Shown here: positions 34,903 to 46,328 of the stretch, piece after piece | Layout of the letters: each line of letters starts with the position of its first letter | How positions within the stretch are numbered: the first letter of the stretch is position 1 | DNA from: Deroplatys truncata | Taxonomy: Eukaryota; Arthropoda; Insecta; Mantodea; Mantidae | Length of the DNA stretch: 64,000 nucleotides | Direction of reading: 5' to 3' | NCBI GenBank assembly: GCA_030765065.1 | Contig: CM060983.1 | Span: forward strand, 51,520,067-51,584,066 | Made by a program: the position numbers and the translations under genes | The notes under the pieces: model-generated | Database searches by the model: none | Told to the model about the DNA's origin: nothing | The model's input: only the letters and a program-made list of their open reading frames with translations

Positions 34903-35433
34903 ACTTTAACTCGTAACCCAGTTACTTTTATATGAACTTTAAATGCCCCATGTGGTCGCTGCACTGGTAACAAAGGAATGTATATCTGCAGAGTGCACGG
35001 ATTTTGTATTGGTACTCCCACTAAAATGTAAAGAGGAGGAAAAATTTAATTTCCAGTTATTCGGGACAGAGCTTGCTTGTGTTTATATTGAATTTCCAAA
35101 ACCAACATCAGCTGCCCTACAGCGAATGGAGGGTTATATCGGAAGCTAGCAGAAAGAGAAACACACGATTTTATGTACAGGAACAAAAGAAAACACTGCC
35201 ACAAGATTGGGAATGCATACTGTGTTGTTTTAGAGAGGTCCATATTGCTCCTTACTGATAAGTAACCAATGTAAATATGGGACACGTACCCTTGCGTTTT
35301 CAGAAATCACACTTTAACCAACCACAATTCCTCTAACCTTACAGCTTGTATGTCTTTTACCAATTAGGTAATTTCAGAATATAATTCCAGCTGCTTATTA
35401 TAAGGGGGTTGTAACATATAATGTGTAAATAAA
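34903..35433. other. No recognised feature
   Basis: Open frames of 60-79 codons occur on both strands (e.g. 34943-35149 plus) but resemble nothing I know and overlap each other. Confidence 0.45.
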
Positions 35434-35621
35434 AAAATCGGTTACATTCACATGACTTTCTCTAGACACTCCTATAATTTATACAAATACTCTTTAAAAA
35501 GTTAATCTCTCTTTTATATTTACACATTTCGTATAAGAACGATACAGTATACTATAGCGAGAGTCAGATTTTTAAAAATGTTGTAGCCTCGATATTCCAT
35601 TCCCTTTGCATGACCACGAGG
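35434..35621 (-). mobile_element. R1 fragment, 3' end, reverse
   Basis: A-run, TCGGTTACATTCACATGACT, to CATTCCCTTTGCATGACCA, where another reverse R1 starts. Confidence 0.75.
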
Positions 35622-35634
35622 AAAATCTAATGTG

Positions 35635-36521
35635 TGAGGCAGTATTTTTAACAGTTAAATGATTTCAGTCTAATTATATAATATATAAATTCAATAACAG
35701 CCCACCTTAAAGCAATATGTGTATGTAATAATTTGTAAAATGTATGTAACAGTCATTGTATGTGTTTATATTATTGTATATAGGTTCAATAATGTTATGT
35801 GAAAGTATTACGTAATTTAATAATGTAGGAGCTGTGAGAATAATAGGTTAAACGTTGCTAACAATGAGGTAACCATGAGGCAATAATGAGTAGGAATGTT
35901 TAATAATCCTAGTAAACATTATTAGAGTAACAATAATGTAAATTTTGAGACAGTTTATAAAATAGCCAATCAACAAGCCAAAGCTTAAGTTAAATAAAAT
36001 TATTCTATTGGAGTAGGATTAGCCAATCAGAAACTTAAATGGAGCAAAATGTACAAATTTAGAAGTCAGTTGCTAGCAGACAGTGTTACTAATCAGACGC
36101 GAGATGCGTCCTCGAGAAATGTAATACATATTCGTGTGAGACAAAAATAGTTTGTGTTTAAAAAGTGCAAGTAATTAATAAAAGAATATCACAACTCTCT
36201 CTATATCAGTGAAGTGTTATTTAAATCGTGTCAAACATTAATAAAAGGAGTGAAGTAACATTATAAATTGTGTAAGCCTACATTCTTCAATCGCACCACA
36301 ACCCTGCAAAGTGAAACGCGTCTCTAACAATAATACTGACGCAGCCGAGGCAAACATAAATATATAATATTTAAAGAAACAGTAAAAAAAAATACAAAGT
36401 TAATATTTTTTAAACTTGGGGCGAAGGCTACCGGAAACTTTTTATCACACGTGAGGTTACAACTACTTCACGTTCGGCTCCCCAACAGTCGAAATACAAT
36501 ACAGCTCCAAACAAATCTTCA
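35635..36521 (+). mobile_element. R2 solo LTR, copy G (shortest)
   Basis: TGAGGCAGTATTTTTAACAG to CAAATCTTCA with perfect TGTG duplications (35631-35634, 36522-36525). At 887 bp the 3' end stops after the first PBS-like unit. It lies inside a reverse R1 copy. Confidence 0.9.
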
Positions 36522-36553
36522 TGTGTTACCTTCATATTACTTTCTCTACCCTC

Positions 36554-37087
36554 CTTATTAGGATAAGGATTCAACACGGAAGGGGACTTAGCACGTCGGT
36601 CTACATAGATCTTTTGTACCTATGCCTAGAACGGGGCGCCCCCGAGAGGGAGGGATACGGTGAGAGGAGACAAAAGGTAGCCGGTAGGCAGAGGCAGGGT
36701 CCTTACCATTTAGAGATTTAAACTCCCCGGATGGGTAATGGTGTAGTCAGCTCACCTTCCCCTGTGGACTTACACATCACCCAAGGTGCCCGGAATCCAG
36801 AGATCGACCCCATTCCGAGGGCAGAAGGTTTTCACAAAGCATCCTTTTCTCCTGCCATGCACACGCCGACACCTCCCACTGACATGTACACTGAAAGAGA
36901 ACAAGCGAATGAAACGTGAAGTGAAATGAGAATAGAAGTGAAATGAAGGGACAGGAAATTCGGGGGACTTAATTATCCTTCCCAGCACTCGCCCAGCGAC
37001 TCGGAAAAACCCATGGATCAGGAAGGTCGGCCACGGAAATCGAGCCACGACCCAAAATGAGCGTTACCGTCTGAGCCATCCCGCTCG
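36554..37087 (-). repeat. Long tRNA-derived SINE (family of 46329-46860)
   Basis: Minus strand opens at about 37087 with GAGCGGGATGGCTCAGACGG, then a weakened B box. It shares the whole body with the plus copy at 46329: a short CATGGGTTTTTCCGAG segment, CATGGCAGGAGAAAAGGATG and the GGGGGCGCCCCGTT block. It sits within an R1 copy. Confidence 0.8.
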
Positions 37088-37765
37088 ATTCTATCGCTTA
37101 TTAGTGGGTATACAAATTATTCCTACCAACATTTATTTTACTATCTACTTCATTTTAATCGAGATAAACCTTTGCATAAATAGCTACAGTACACATTTCG
37201 TTACTGATAGATACAAAGAGAACAGCGAATATTTAAGAACTGGACGCTATACGCTGGCCTTAAAATTCCATGCTGTTTCCATGACATCGCGAGAAACAGC
37301 TGAAAATCGGCAGGACTTTAAAAGAATGGCTAAATATTGAACAATTTGAATAATTAATAACGGATATCTTGGAAATGGCTAATGCTACAAAGAAGTTATT
37401 TGAAATAAATCATGTATTTTAAAGAGATCTACATTTTTTGTGTAGTATGTTTTCGTCTATCGTTCAACCTTTACGGGTATATAAGATTATATAAATTTTC
37501 TTTCGAATGAAGAGGACTTCAGAGGATATTTCCAGAAAACTCAAGATATACGAGTACATTTTATTTGTCCTGTAAATATCTTTAATATATGGTACTTTAA
37601 TCAAAATCGTCGCAGCCATTATTTAGAAAATAAAAAATTGAAAAAAAATGTTCTATGTAAAGATATAAAGGGGGATTTTATTGAAAATCTTTGTGTCGCA
37701 TCTTTGGAAGATACTGAACCTAAATACCAAGTTAGGTATTTGTCCGACTTTATTTTTAGAAACCA

Positions 37766-38331
37766 GAACACGTTTTATGGAGTTGGCTACAGACGCTCAC
37801 TTGTTTGTAGCAACTCAACATTTTCTCGACAAAAAAAAATGGGATAGTTAATTTATGTACATGCTGAGCATTCTACGTCATTATTTTTACCGAGAACGGT
37901 GCTAAAATTGGGGGATGAAGCCCCCGAGCTGCAAAGCTGTCATTCGTCAATGGTTGAGGGACGTTATACCATTGTTAACTGAGTTTGTTGTTCCCTGGAG
38001 TGACTCCATTATAGCAGTAATTAAATTGCAGACTGATTGTGTATGGTAGCAGTTTCGTCACGATAACAAATCTTCGTTTATGTCTGTACGGTGTCAGGTA
38101 TTATACCTTTGGGAGGAAAAACAGGGGATAGGGATATGCACAAATAACAATTATGTTCTAGAGGTACATCCGCTTGAAGCAGTTAGTAGGATGGGCTGCA
38201 TTAGAATTACTGAGTCCGTGCTTCCTGGTGTAATGTCATCTGTGTTCTTTGATAGTACAAGGCATGTAGTCACTTAAACGTTCAAGCTTGCGCAAGTAGC
38301 AGACTGCTACAAACAAAACACACGCCATATA
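37766..38331. other. No recognised feature
   Basis: An open frame at 38080-38277 has no family I recognise. Confidence 0.45.
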
Positions 38332-38430
38332 TACACAGTCCAGTCATAAGTTCTGTCTTATGATTAAGAAGAGATATGTCTTAAAATAAAAGACACAATA
38401 CGATATAACATATATATTTTAATTTAGTGA

Positions 38431-39600
38431 TCAAAGATCACCTCTGGCCTTTACACAGGACCTCTTAGGCCAGTTTGCTACTGCAGCATGGATGAACATC
38501 TAGAGGAATTTCCTGCGATGTCTTTACGAGGTCTCGCTTTAGAGATTCCAAACTGGAACGAGGTTTACTACAGACCTTACTCTCTAAGATATCCCAAAGT
38601 CTATAGTCCAGTGGGTTCAGGTCTGGGCTGCCAGAGGGACAGTCTTCTACTGCGATGAATTCTGGAACATTGTCCCTGAGCTATGCTTGAGTTGTTTTAA
38701 CCTTGTGAGCTGGGGAAGTTTAAAGATTTTATTTTAAGGGTTTTAATAAGTAAAGTTAATAAGGGAATTAAACCCTTTATTGTTATTCTCAACAAATCCT
38801 AAAGATATTGGAACACTATATTTTATTTTTGGTGCATGGGCAAGAATATTTAGGCAATTATCCCATGAAAGATCAGTATTAAACCAATAATCTTAAACTA
38901 TTTTTAAATGAAAAAGTAAAATGCCTGATTCAAAAGGGTTTTGAGTCTTGCTGAAAGGCTCAATGGCTTCCATTCAAGAGCGTGGTGTTCAAGAGTCTCA
39001 CAACTCTCTCTAGGATGTCCTCTTGGTACCGTCTTGCTCCTGTTTTTACTCCTTGTTTGCAGAAAAGGAGAGATGTTACTCCTTGATGTGACACACCCCA
39101 CAAAACCATCACTGATGCTGGGTGGTGCCCTCTCTGGACACGGGGGACTGATATTTTAGTTTTCTTTAAGCTCCGTGTATATATTTTATCATTTTGCTTA
39201 TTGTACTTCTTCATTGTGAAAATTTTCATGATCATTCTGAGCATGCCACTGTAAGTGCCTCTTTGATCTTTCTTACCTGATCTTCTTTAGGTTCGAGGTT
39301 AACAATTTGACCGTCGATAAGCTCTCATATGAAGGTCTTCTCTGATAATCCGAGACATAGATTTGGCGGATATATTTGACTCGCGGGCCATTTTTTGTTT
39401 TGCTTCCGGAGTGAGTTTCGACGTATTCGTTCTCTTACTGCTTTGATCACTTCTGAAGTACTTATGTACGTGGCATGCCATATCTTGGTAAGTCTTCCAT
39501 AGGAATCTCTTGACAGTTCGTAAACAAGTTTCAGTAGTGTCTTACCACACTTATAAAGAGCAATCACTACAATTCTGTTTTCATTTACACCCCATTCCAT
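38431..39600 (-). pseudogene. mariner-like DD37D transposase pseudogene
   Basis: Starts at about 39600 (MEWGVNENRIVVIALYKCGK), then the second helix-turn-helix SEVIKAVRERIRRN and MSRIIREDLHMRAY. The middle is clear: NKQNDKIYTRS, PRVQRGHHPASVMV, GVTSLLFCKQGVKT. The second-Asp motif FQQDS at about 38945 is split by inserted DNA; PAHKVKTTQ resumes at about 38713, then SPDLNPLDY carries the third Asp. Allowing for the insert, about 37 residues separate the two, which points to the DD37D (maT-like) group. The first-Asp motif reads IFTMKK and appears lost. Multiple frameshifts and stops. Confidence 0.85.
38714..38944. mobile_element. Unidentified 230-bp insertion in the transposase gene
   Basis: Separates FQQDS from PAHK of one transposase, so it must be an insertion. 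It begins GAAGTTTAAAGATTTTATTT and ends CCTGATTCAAAAGGGTTTTG. AAGGGTTTT occurs near both ends in the same orientation. No inverted repeats or polyA tail are evident; class unknown. Confidence 0.6.
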
Positions 39601-39745
39601 AGTTATTGGCTGATATAGGAAACTACACAAAGCAAATGTGTTTAGAATAATAACTCTGCTACCACGATAACTTGTAACAATACCATTAAATGATTTATTT
39701 TTAAGTTGTAGAGCTAAAGACAGAACTTATGATTGGAGATGTACA

Positions 39746-40425
39746 TACATATACCAGGTGGCCCAACTGCGCCGTATTTGACGGCTGCAGATAACCCTTC
39801 GTGCGTTAAAGTAACTGCAGAACTTAACTGGGCAATTCCAAGCAAACACAGTTGAGAGGGAAATTGGCACATTAGCGCCCTAACAAATCGACTGACTGAC
39901 TAAACTACTGCGGTTCTCAGAAACGTCCTAATGGGTACACGAAGACGGTCGGAACATAACAATCAACAGCGGCAAAATTTTGAACACCTTTTCAATGAGC
40001 GAAGTCAGCATAACAGTAATGATGATAATAATAATAGTAACAATAACAGTTATAATAGCGAGCAAAAAAATGGCAATGAAACACTGCGTGCTCTCATGCT
40101 TGTTGTTTATAGACTGTAATGTTGGACAAGAATAGCGTAAACATGATTGAAAAGATAGCTATGGCCGGATACGGATAGTTGACATTTTAATTATTTGTCA
40201 GTCTAAAAAGTGAATTTATTCCCTCGAAAATAAAGCCTACGTAACAAAAGTGGAAAATATTCTAAGACCTTTTCTGTCAATTTTTGTCTATCATCACGGA
40301 CAGTGCACTCTAGTGAAAGGGTCTGTTTTTGTCTATCATCGCGGACTGTACATTCTAATACAAACTTAGGAAGTACACGAACCGCTCTTCGTCTTTGCTA
40401 ACAAGCAAGAGGAGTAGAATTAAGC
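39746..40425. other. No recognised feature; AAT/AAC-rich patch at 40018-40060
   Basis: A low-complexity (AAT/AAC) patch; otherwise nothing recognised. Confidence 0.5.
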
Positions 40426-40700
40426 TCGGCTAGCCCCTAGCTCAGTCGGTATAGCATCTCCTGATGTGCGAGGGATCTCGGGTTCGATTCCCGATTGGAG
40501 AACGGAAATTTTTCTCTAGCCAAGATTATTCCCTGTCCTACCCGGAATCTGGAAGATGAATGAGAGTGTGAATGTGTTTGAGATCTAATTATTAATTCCC
40601 AAAGTTTACTAGAAACCCGAAGACAAGCGAATAAGGGTTAACACCATTGCCTATAGGCAATAATAAGGTCGCCGATAAGACCATTGTAGTTAAGGAAAGA
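40426..40700 (+). repeat. tRNA-derived SINE, best-preserved head
   Basis: A box CCTAGCTCAGTCGGTATAGC (about 40435) and B box GGGTTCGATTCCC (about 40479) are at tRNA-like spacing. The body contains AAGATTATTCCCTGTCCTAC and GGAATCTGGAAGATGAATGA, also seen at 8206 (plus) and 48225 (minus). The tail has AAATAAATAAACAAAG. Confidence 0.88.
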
Positions 40701-40979
40701 AAAATAAATAAACAAAGAAAACGAAACTCGCCTGCGCTAATTCGCCAATTCCCTTCTAACATCTGTTTACTTAAATTGCCCCATTGAGTTTTACAAATCT
40801 TTTAAACGCACGAAGGAATATCCACACACTTGAAATATGGTGCGGTCACCTGATACAGTGCATGCGTCTGGTGTTGTTAGATACACATTTCCACCATTGC
40901 TCCGCACGTACTTCAGGCTTGGGCTTATTGTGCTACTTGTTTTGTTTTAAAGCCAATTCATTATGCCTGAACCCTTTAC

Positions 40980-41935
40980 CAAGGAATGCAGTCTCACAAC
41001 AGATATGGTTTAAAATTCTTCTGGTTCTAAAAACATATTCTCAAAAGCAATGTATCTCCTATGAGCCAAGGCCTCACAAAAGCATATGATGTGCTGGGCT
41101 GTTTCAGTTTCTTTCTTGCACAATCTACAATCCAAGCTATCCTGAAACACTGTCATCGTGTTAAGGTGCTTTTTCCGAGGAGAGTATCCTGTGAGAAATG
41201 CAATAATTGTTCTAAGCTGAAGTATATTACATTTAAGTAAGCTTTCAGCTCTTTTCTTACATGGTTTTCTAATAGTGTTTTACCATGTTTATTTCCTGGA
41301 GTTTTAAGCCAGGTTTTATGATGTTGTACTTTAAAACAGTTCTTAATGGGCTCTCTTCTAACCATCGAGAAGTTACTAGAACCAGCTCTGGCCCAATAAA
41401 TTGTGAAGCTGCTACTTTCTTGCAAGTTCATCAGCTTATTCATTTCCCTCTATACCATTATGATCCGGCACCCAGATGAGTTGAACTTCATTCTGTTCTG
41501 TCAGGCTTGTGAGCATGTTTAGGCAGTTTAAAACTAGTCCTGGCGTTACCTTATGACTACTTAGAGCCTTAAGTGCAGCCTGGCTATCTGAGAAGATAAG
41601 AATCTGTTTAACAGTGTAAGCTCTCCTTGTGTTTGACGCATGCATTGAATAACAGCATAAATTCCTGTTTCAAAAGCAGTAGCATATTCACAAAAGGGAA
41701 GAAACGTTTTGCACCTTGGTCTTATGCCATATACCCCGGATGCTATTCCTGAGCCATTCTTTGAGCCGTCTCTAAACCACATCAAAGTTTTCTCAGGAGT
41801 TTCCAGGGTTTTATTCTTTAAAAGTCAGGATCAATGATGACCCTGAAGATATTTATAAAGGGTTTAATGGGAATTATATAGCCTGATGGCATTTCTAAAG
41901 ATGCATCTCTGTGTCCTTTCTAATTCTTAGCAACC
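40980..41935 (-). pseudogene. Jockey-type element RNase H and C-terminal zinc knuckle
   Basis: Minus strand, in order: a linker piece ending before 41800; RNase H start MMWFRDGSKNGSGIASGVYG (first Asp, about 41785); YATAFETGIYAVIQC, where the usual catalytic Glu appears as Gly; ILIFSDSQAALKALSSHKVT (third acid, about 41600); and IWVPDHNGIEGNE (His motif, about 41445). Then comes a zinc knuckle CRLCKKETETAQHIICFCE at about 41130-41075. The RNase H domain removes RNA from the element's RNA:DNA hybrid. Frameshifts separate the blocks. Confidence 0.88.
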
Positions 41936-41963
41936 GCTATTTCAGTGCGTACATTATATTGCT

Positions 41964-42797
41964 GGGCCGCGGATCACGCGTATGTGTGGTCCGCGCACTG
42001 TCTACTAAACTGGAGGGTTTTTCGTTCTAAAACTCTCGCGCTACTTACTCACGAGTGATAGTAACATGCACTATAATGAGTATTACCTTTGTTGTATTCA
42101 AAGTTGTGTCCATCTGAATTGAAACATTCCTGTAACTTCGGATGAGATTTCCATTCACACAGGTTTTTCACCGTCACAAGGTTGTAATTCATAAACTATT
42201 AATCACTGTAAGGTTTCAATTTTAAAAGTTTGGCAGCTTTATGAAAAGAGGCTTTTGAAACATTCAGTTGCTATGCAACCATCTTAAGACATCTTTTTGG
42301 AGAGTTTTCGAATGATGCACCAACTATGTCAATTTTTAACTTAGTAGCACATTTCTTTTTTGCTTCTTAGATTCAGGTTTAGTGTCATATACTTATTAAC
42401 CAGACATCTAATAGTTTCTCCATGTGGAACTGGAATGCCAGGAAATTTCTCCTGTAACTGTCTACACACTTGTGTACATGATTTGGTTTTTACATATGTG
42501 TCGCAAATAAAAAGTTTTTGTTCAAGCGTGAATTTTTCAGTAGGCATTTAAGTGAAATAATAAGAATAATCTAATGTAATTGGCATACAACCAGATGTAT
42601 TGAATAAAGTTTCACGTTTGAGATACACAATGAACCAACTCTAATCTTCACAGTTCGAACATAAGGCTTCAGCTGACATAGTATAACACAGCCGATAAAC
42701 ATAGTCTTGAGCGGGTCATTCACTGCTAGTGCACTGGGGGAAAATACCGAGGTCACTGCAGTGAAAGGGAACTACGCATATACGCGATATGTGGCCC
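41964..42797 (-). mobile_element. mariner-like element with 45-bp imperfect ends, deleted
   Basis: GGGCCGCGGATCACGCGTAT at 41964 matches the complement of the right end (GGGCCACATATCGCGTATAT read inward from 42797). The similarity continues for about 45 bases to CACTG. Length is 834 bp against the usual 1.3 kb. Confidence 0.78.
42049..42547 (-). pseudogene. Deleted mariner-like transposase, DUF4817-type N-terminus
   Basis: Starts MPTEKFTLEQKLFICDTYVK at 42547 and continues RQLQEKFPGIPVPHGETIRC and LVNKYM. A second helix-turn-helix follows in other frames: FENSPKRCLKMVA, stop, QLNVSKASFHKAAKLLKLKP. After a jump it ends SHPKLQECFNSDGHNFEY near 42080, the usual C-terminus. The catalytic Asp region is gone. 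Confidence 0.82.
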
Positions 42798-42925
42798 TAT
42801 TATAAATCAAACACATGGTATATAGAAACAATTAAAGTTTAAACCATGTTTTCGTACGTTCTTTTCCCTGATTATATCTGCAATTACCCTCCCTATCACT
42901 TACCTATACTAGGTAGAGGAAACAT

Positions 42926-42997
42926 TTTCCATGTAATGTCTATTTTTGGGTGGGGAGATTTTCTTGAAGATTTTCGAGTCGAATTTTTGGAAGATAT
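42926..42997 (-). mobile_element. R1 fragment, reverse
   Basis: TTCCATGTAATGTC, then GGGTGGGGAGATTTTCTTGA, then TTTTTGGAAGATA: middle of R1. Confidence 0.65.
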
Positions 42998-44239
42998 TTG
43001 TATCTGTTGGTGCTGAATTTTGTTATCTGTGTTGTTGTTTGCTTCGGGCTAACTCGTCTCGTGGGTTAGAGCAATACAGTGATTTTGAAATAATGATAAT
43101 CACCTTTTACTCCACAATTTTTATTTATTTGCCAAGGTCCAGTGTAACAAAGTATTAAATTACATTACGATAATCAGGATATTACCGCGTTACCCGAATA
43201 AACACTCATCTACTGCGGACCATATTTTCACGTAATTAATATCATCCACTATCTAGGAACCTTAAACTGGTTTACATCGCCGTGAGTTGAATACGTGAGA
43301 GAGGCAGACTGTGTTCTAAATGCTGATTGCTACTGGAGGCGCGTGGACACGCCTCCCGGTTTAGGACATTCTCTTAATACTGACATGTTATTCTTCCCCC
43401 CATTGCCTAAGTGCCAAGTCTCATAAATCCTAATATATTTGCTTCTACCTGGAATTTAGAACCTTTACCTTGGATTTCGCTCATAGCTGACCCTGACCTG
43501 AGCCGCTATTTACTTCTCGTCTACCAAAATATTAATGTTTAGCTCTTTTTCAGTTCCAATTATTACGCAAAATATTACAACCACTTTTAAATAATATTTA
43601 TTATACAGATATTTACACTACTGCAATCATATCGTGTATCCTTATTAACATTAAATACCCCTTTTGTATTATCATTATTATTCTGCATTGCTATATCTTA
43701 GAAATCATTTGCATGCAGATTTTCCTTTGCTTACTAATACGTAAAAGGTAAAGAAAGCAAAAAATTATGTCTTCATGTGGTATTTGAAGGCAGGAACTTC
43801 ACTGGCAAGTCCAGTGAGCCCACAACTGTGTGTGTGTTATAATCAACTAGTGTATAACCTTTGATATGCCATTGTTTACTGTTAGTTTTTAGAAAGCATG
43901 GGTTGAACTTCTAACATAGTGCACACGATCTAAAAGCTTTTGATTATCGCACCAGTGCGATAATCTTCAGTGTGACAAAGTTTAGTTTCAAGCCCAATCG
44001 CATGGCAATTACCCTATGTTTTTGCTCATGCTTAATAACTCGACTTGGTTTGATTAGGTTTTGCTTTTCATTATGTCTTTTTACATGGTTAATGTCTCAT
44101 GGCGCTCACATTATCTGTTCACAATACAAATCGTCATACTTCAATTTATCGCAATTCGTTGTAGAGTTAACCTATACGTTATATTGACAGCCTTCTGCTT
44201 TCTTTGATCTGAAACGTTATTATTTTATATAGCTAAACT
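42998..44239. other. No recognised feature
   Basis: The longest stretch in the window with no recognised repeat (1.2 kb). Base composition is slightly more balanced around 43320-43500. No gene recognised. Confidence 0.45.
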
Positions 44240-44243
44240 ACAA

Positions 44244-45262
44244 TGAGGCAGTATTTTTAACACTTAAATAATTGCAGTCTAATTCTATAACATGTAAATT
44301 CAATAACAGCCCGCCTTGAAGCAATATGTGTATGTAATAATTTGTAAAATGTATGTAACAATCATTGTATATGTTTATATTATTGTATCCATGTGTAATA
44401 ATGTTATGTGAATATATTACGTAATTTAATAATGTAGGAGCTGTGAGAATAATAAGTTAAAAGTTGCTAACAATGAGGTAACCTTGAGTCAATAATGAGT
44501 AAGAAAGTTTAACAGCACTACCTGTGAGTCTTGGAGTAACAGTAATGCAATTTTAGTGACAGTTAATAAAATAGCCAATTAACAACCAGAAAAAGCTTTA
44601 GTTAAATGAAGGTATTCTACTAGAGTAGAATTAGCCTATCAGAGACTTGAAATACAGACATTTACAAGTTTTGACGGCTGAAATCAATTCAGTTGCCTGC
44701 AGACAGAGTTACTAACCAGACGCAAAAAGTGTCCTCAAGAAATATATGTATTCGTGTGAGACGAAAAGTAAGTTACGTGTTAAAAAGTGTAATTAATTAA
44801 TAAAATGAATCTCACAGCTCTCTATATCAGTAAAGTGTTATTTAAATCGTATCAAGTATCAATAAAAGGAGTGAAGTAAAATTATAATCTGTGTAAGCCT
44901 ATATTCTTGTCGCATCACAATCCTCATAAGAGAAACGTGTCTCTAACAAATACTGACGCAGCCGAGGCAAACATAAATATAATATTTAAAGAGACAGTTT
45001 AATTACAGGGTTAATAGTTTTTTAAGCTTGGGGCAAAGGCCACTTGAAAGTACATTTGGGGCGAAGACTACCGGAAATTGTTTAGTATACGTGAGGTTGC
45101 AACTGCTACAAATTCGGCTCCCCAACAGTTGAAATATATACATCATCTTCAAACTGACTTTCCATACCTAGCAGCAACAAACCTTCTTCAAATTGACGCC
45201 CAAAGCGTGGTGCTAAAAATAACGTAATAAAGATAACAAACTTTTCTCAACGTAAAGATTAA
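44244..45262 (+). mobile_element. R2 LTR with primer-binding site and leader, copy H
   Basis: Starts TGAGGCAGTATTTTTAACAC. The LTR most likely ends CCTTCTTCA at 45190. It is followed after two bases by TTGACGCCCAAAGCGTGG, close to the TGGCGCCCAA start of a tRNA-Lys-type primer-binding site. A 55-base leader then reaches an ATG at 45263. Of the eight R2 copies this one best retains the 5' internal region. I see no right-hand LTR downstream. Confidence 0.75.
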
Positions 45263-45455
45263 ATGGCGGAAATTGTGAATTCAGAAGAAACTGAAATGGA
45301 AGAGCCAAGTGAAATTATAGAAACAGTAGAAAGAACAACATTAGAAGTACTTATCCAAAACATCCAGAAACCAATATGATATAGCATTTAATAGCTTCAT
45401 TGCCTGGTGTAAGGCAAAACATGGTGAAAATAATTTCACTGAAAATGACTGCTAG
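45263..45455 (+). pseudogene. First ORF of R2 copy H, truncated
   Basis: ATG at 45263 opens 38 codons rich in Glu (MAEIVNSEETEMEEPSEIIE) to a TGA at 45377-45379. Right after, another frame reads YDIAFNSFIAWCKAKHGENN and FTEN, then a stop. Y-x-x-A-F-x-x-F-x-x-W-C followed by FTEN resembles the N-terminal core-binding region found in many arthropod tyrosine-recombinase-like proteins, but 25 residues are too few to decide, and a Gag start is equally possible. Confidence 0.4.
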
Positions 45456-46328
45456 CGAACCAAGAAAACGTCAAAAAATCTGACATCTCGCTTTTTAACG
45501 TCGTTTCTTTTGTTTCAAGAACCGCGTTCTAAACTGATCTCTGGTAGCTGAATATAATATATATGCCCACGTGTTAAAAGCGGTTTTACCCCTTGTATTA
45601 TGATCTACTATTAATAGTATACGTTTAAAATAGGTCATAACGTTGTTAAACAATGGGCCTGCTTGCTACCAAGTCTGAACCCCTTTTAGTTTACTGTACA
45701 TCTATGCAGAGCGCTTCCAGACATACCTGTGGTTTTACATCCCAAGAAGTCCTTTATGCTATGCAAGCTTTGAACCCGCGAACAATGAGTAATAACTGAT
45801 GAAAGAGGGTTATATTTGCTAAGAATGTTACAGAAAACAAAAGAAATTCCTGTCACATAACACGATATTTAATATTTTCCCCTTGGTACTTTTCCCCCGG
45901 CAGATTCTTCCACTTTTCTGAGCTTCTTCTTTAAGTATAACTGAAGGGGAAAAAATAATTAAAATACAAGCAAGAAACTTTCCTTTTGACTGCTGCCTCT
46001 TATAAAACAATTTCCCCTTGCGCCAGAAAAGCCTTTAAAATTGTCTCTAAAAGTCACAGTTTTTACAGAACACCTTGGACGCATCTTCTAACTTTAAATA
46101 AACGGAACAAAGCCACAAAGAGTCGCAACGTGTTCTCAGGTTTTAATGACATTTTGTAAGTCAACACAAAAGAGTTAAGTCTTTCAAAGCCTCCTTCCTA
46201 AGAAGAACAAAACAGGCGTTTGCAGGAACCAACTCTTTAGAGAGTAACTAGTTCAAATCCCACTTACATGAAGAGAAGCCAATTTTGGACCTCATTTTCT
46301 CACACACTATTCAACATATCAAACGAAA
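45456..46328. other. No recognised feature
   Basis: Nothing recognised. No R2 internal domains (protease, reverse transcriptase, integrase) follow copy H here. Confidence 0.5.

Larger units (their letters stand above)
35622..37765 (-). mobile_element. R1 element, reverse, split by R2 copy G and a SINE
   Basis: Three R1 pieces in register: AAAATCTAATGTG (35622-35634), TTACCTTCATATTACTTTCT to about 36553, and 37088-37765 (CTATCGCTTATTAGTGGGTA onward to TTTGTCCGACTTT). Together they make one reverse R1 copy carrying two younger insertions. Confidence 0.75.
38333..39745 (-). mobile_element. mariner-like element, DD37D type, interrupted
   Basis: Inverted ends: CATAAGTTCTGTCTTATG near 38346 and CAGAACTTATGATTGGAG near 39721 are complementary over about 16 bases, with similar outer bases. 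The element is about 1.4 kb, including a 230-bp insertion. Confidence 0.8.

Noticed and set aside
34943-35258. Possible host exon (overlapping 60-79 codon frames on both strands)
   Set aside because: No recognised protein in any frame and no splice or conservation evidence from sequence alone.
40435-40500. Functional tRNA gene at the SINE head
   Set aside because: A and B boxes are good, but the acceptor stem does not close and the body continues as a multi-copy SINE.
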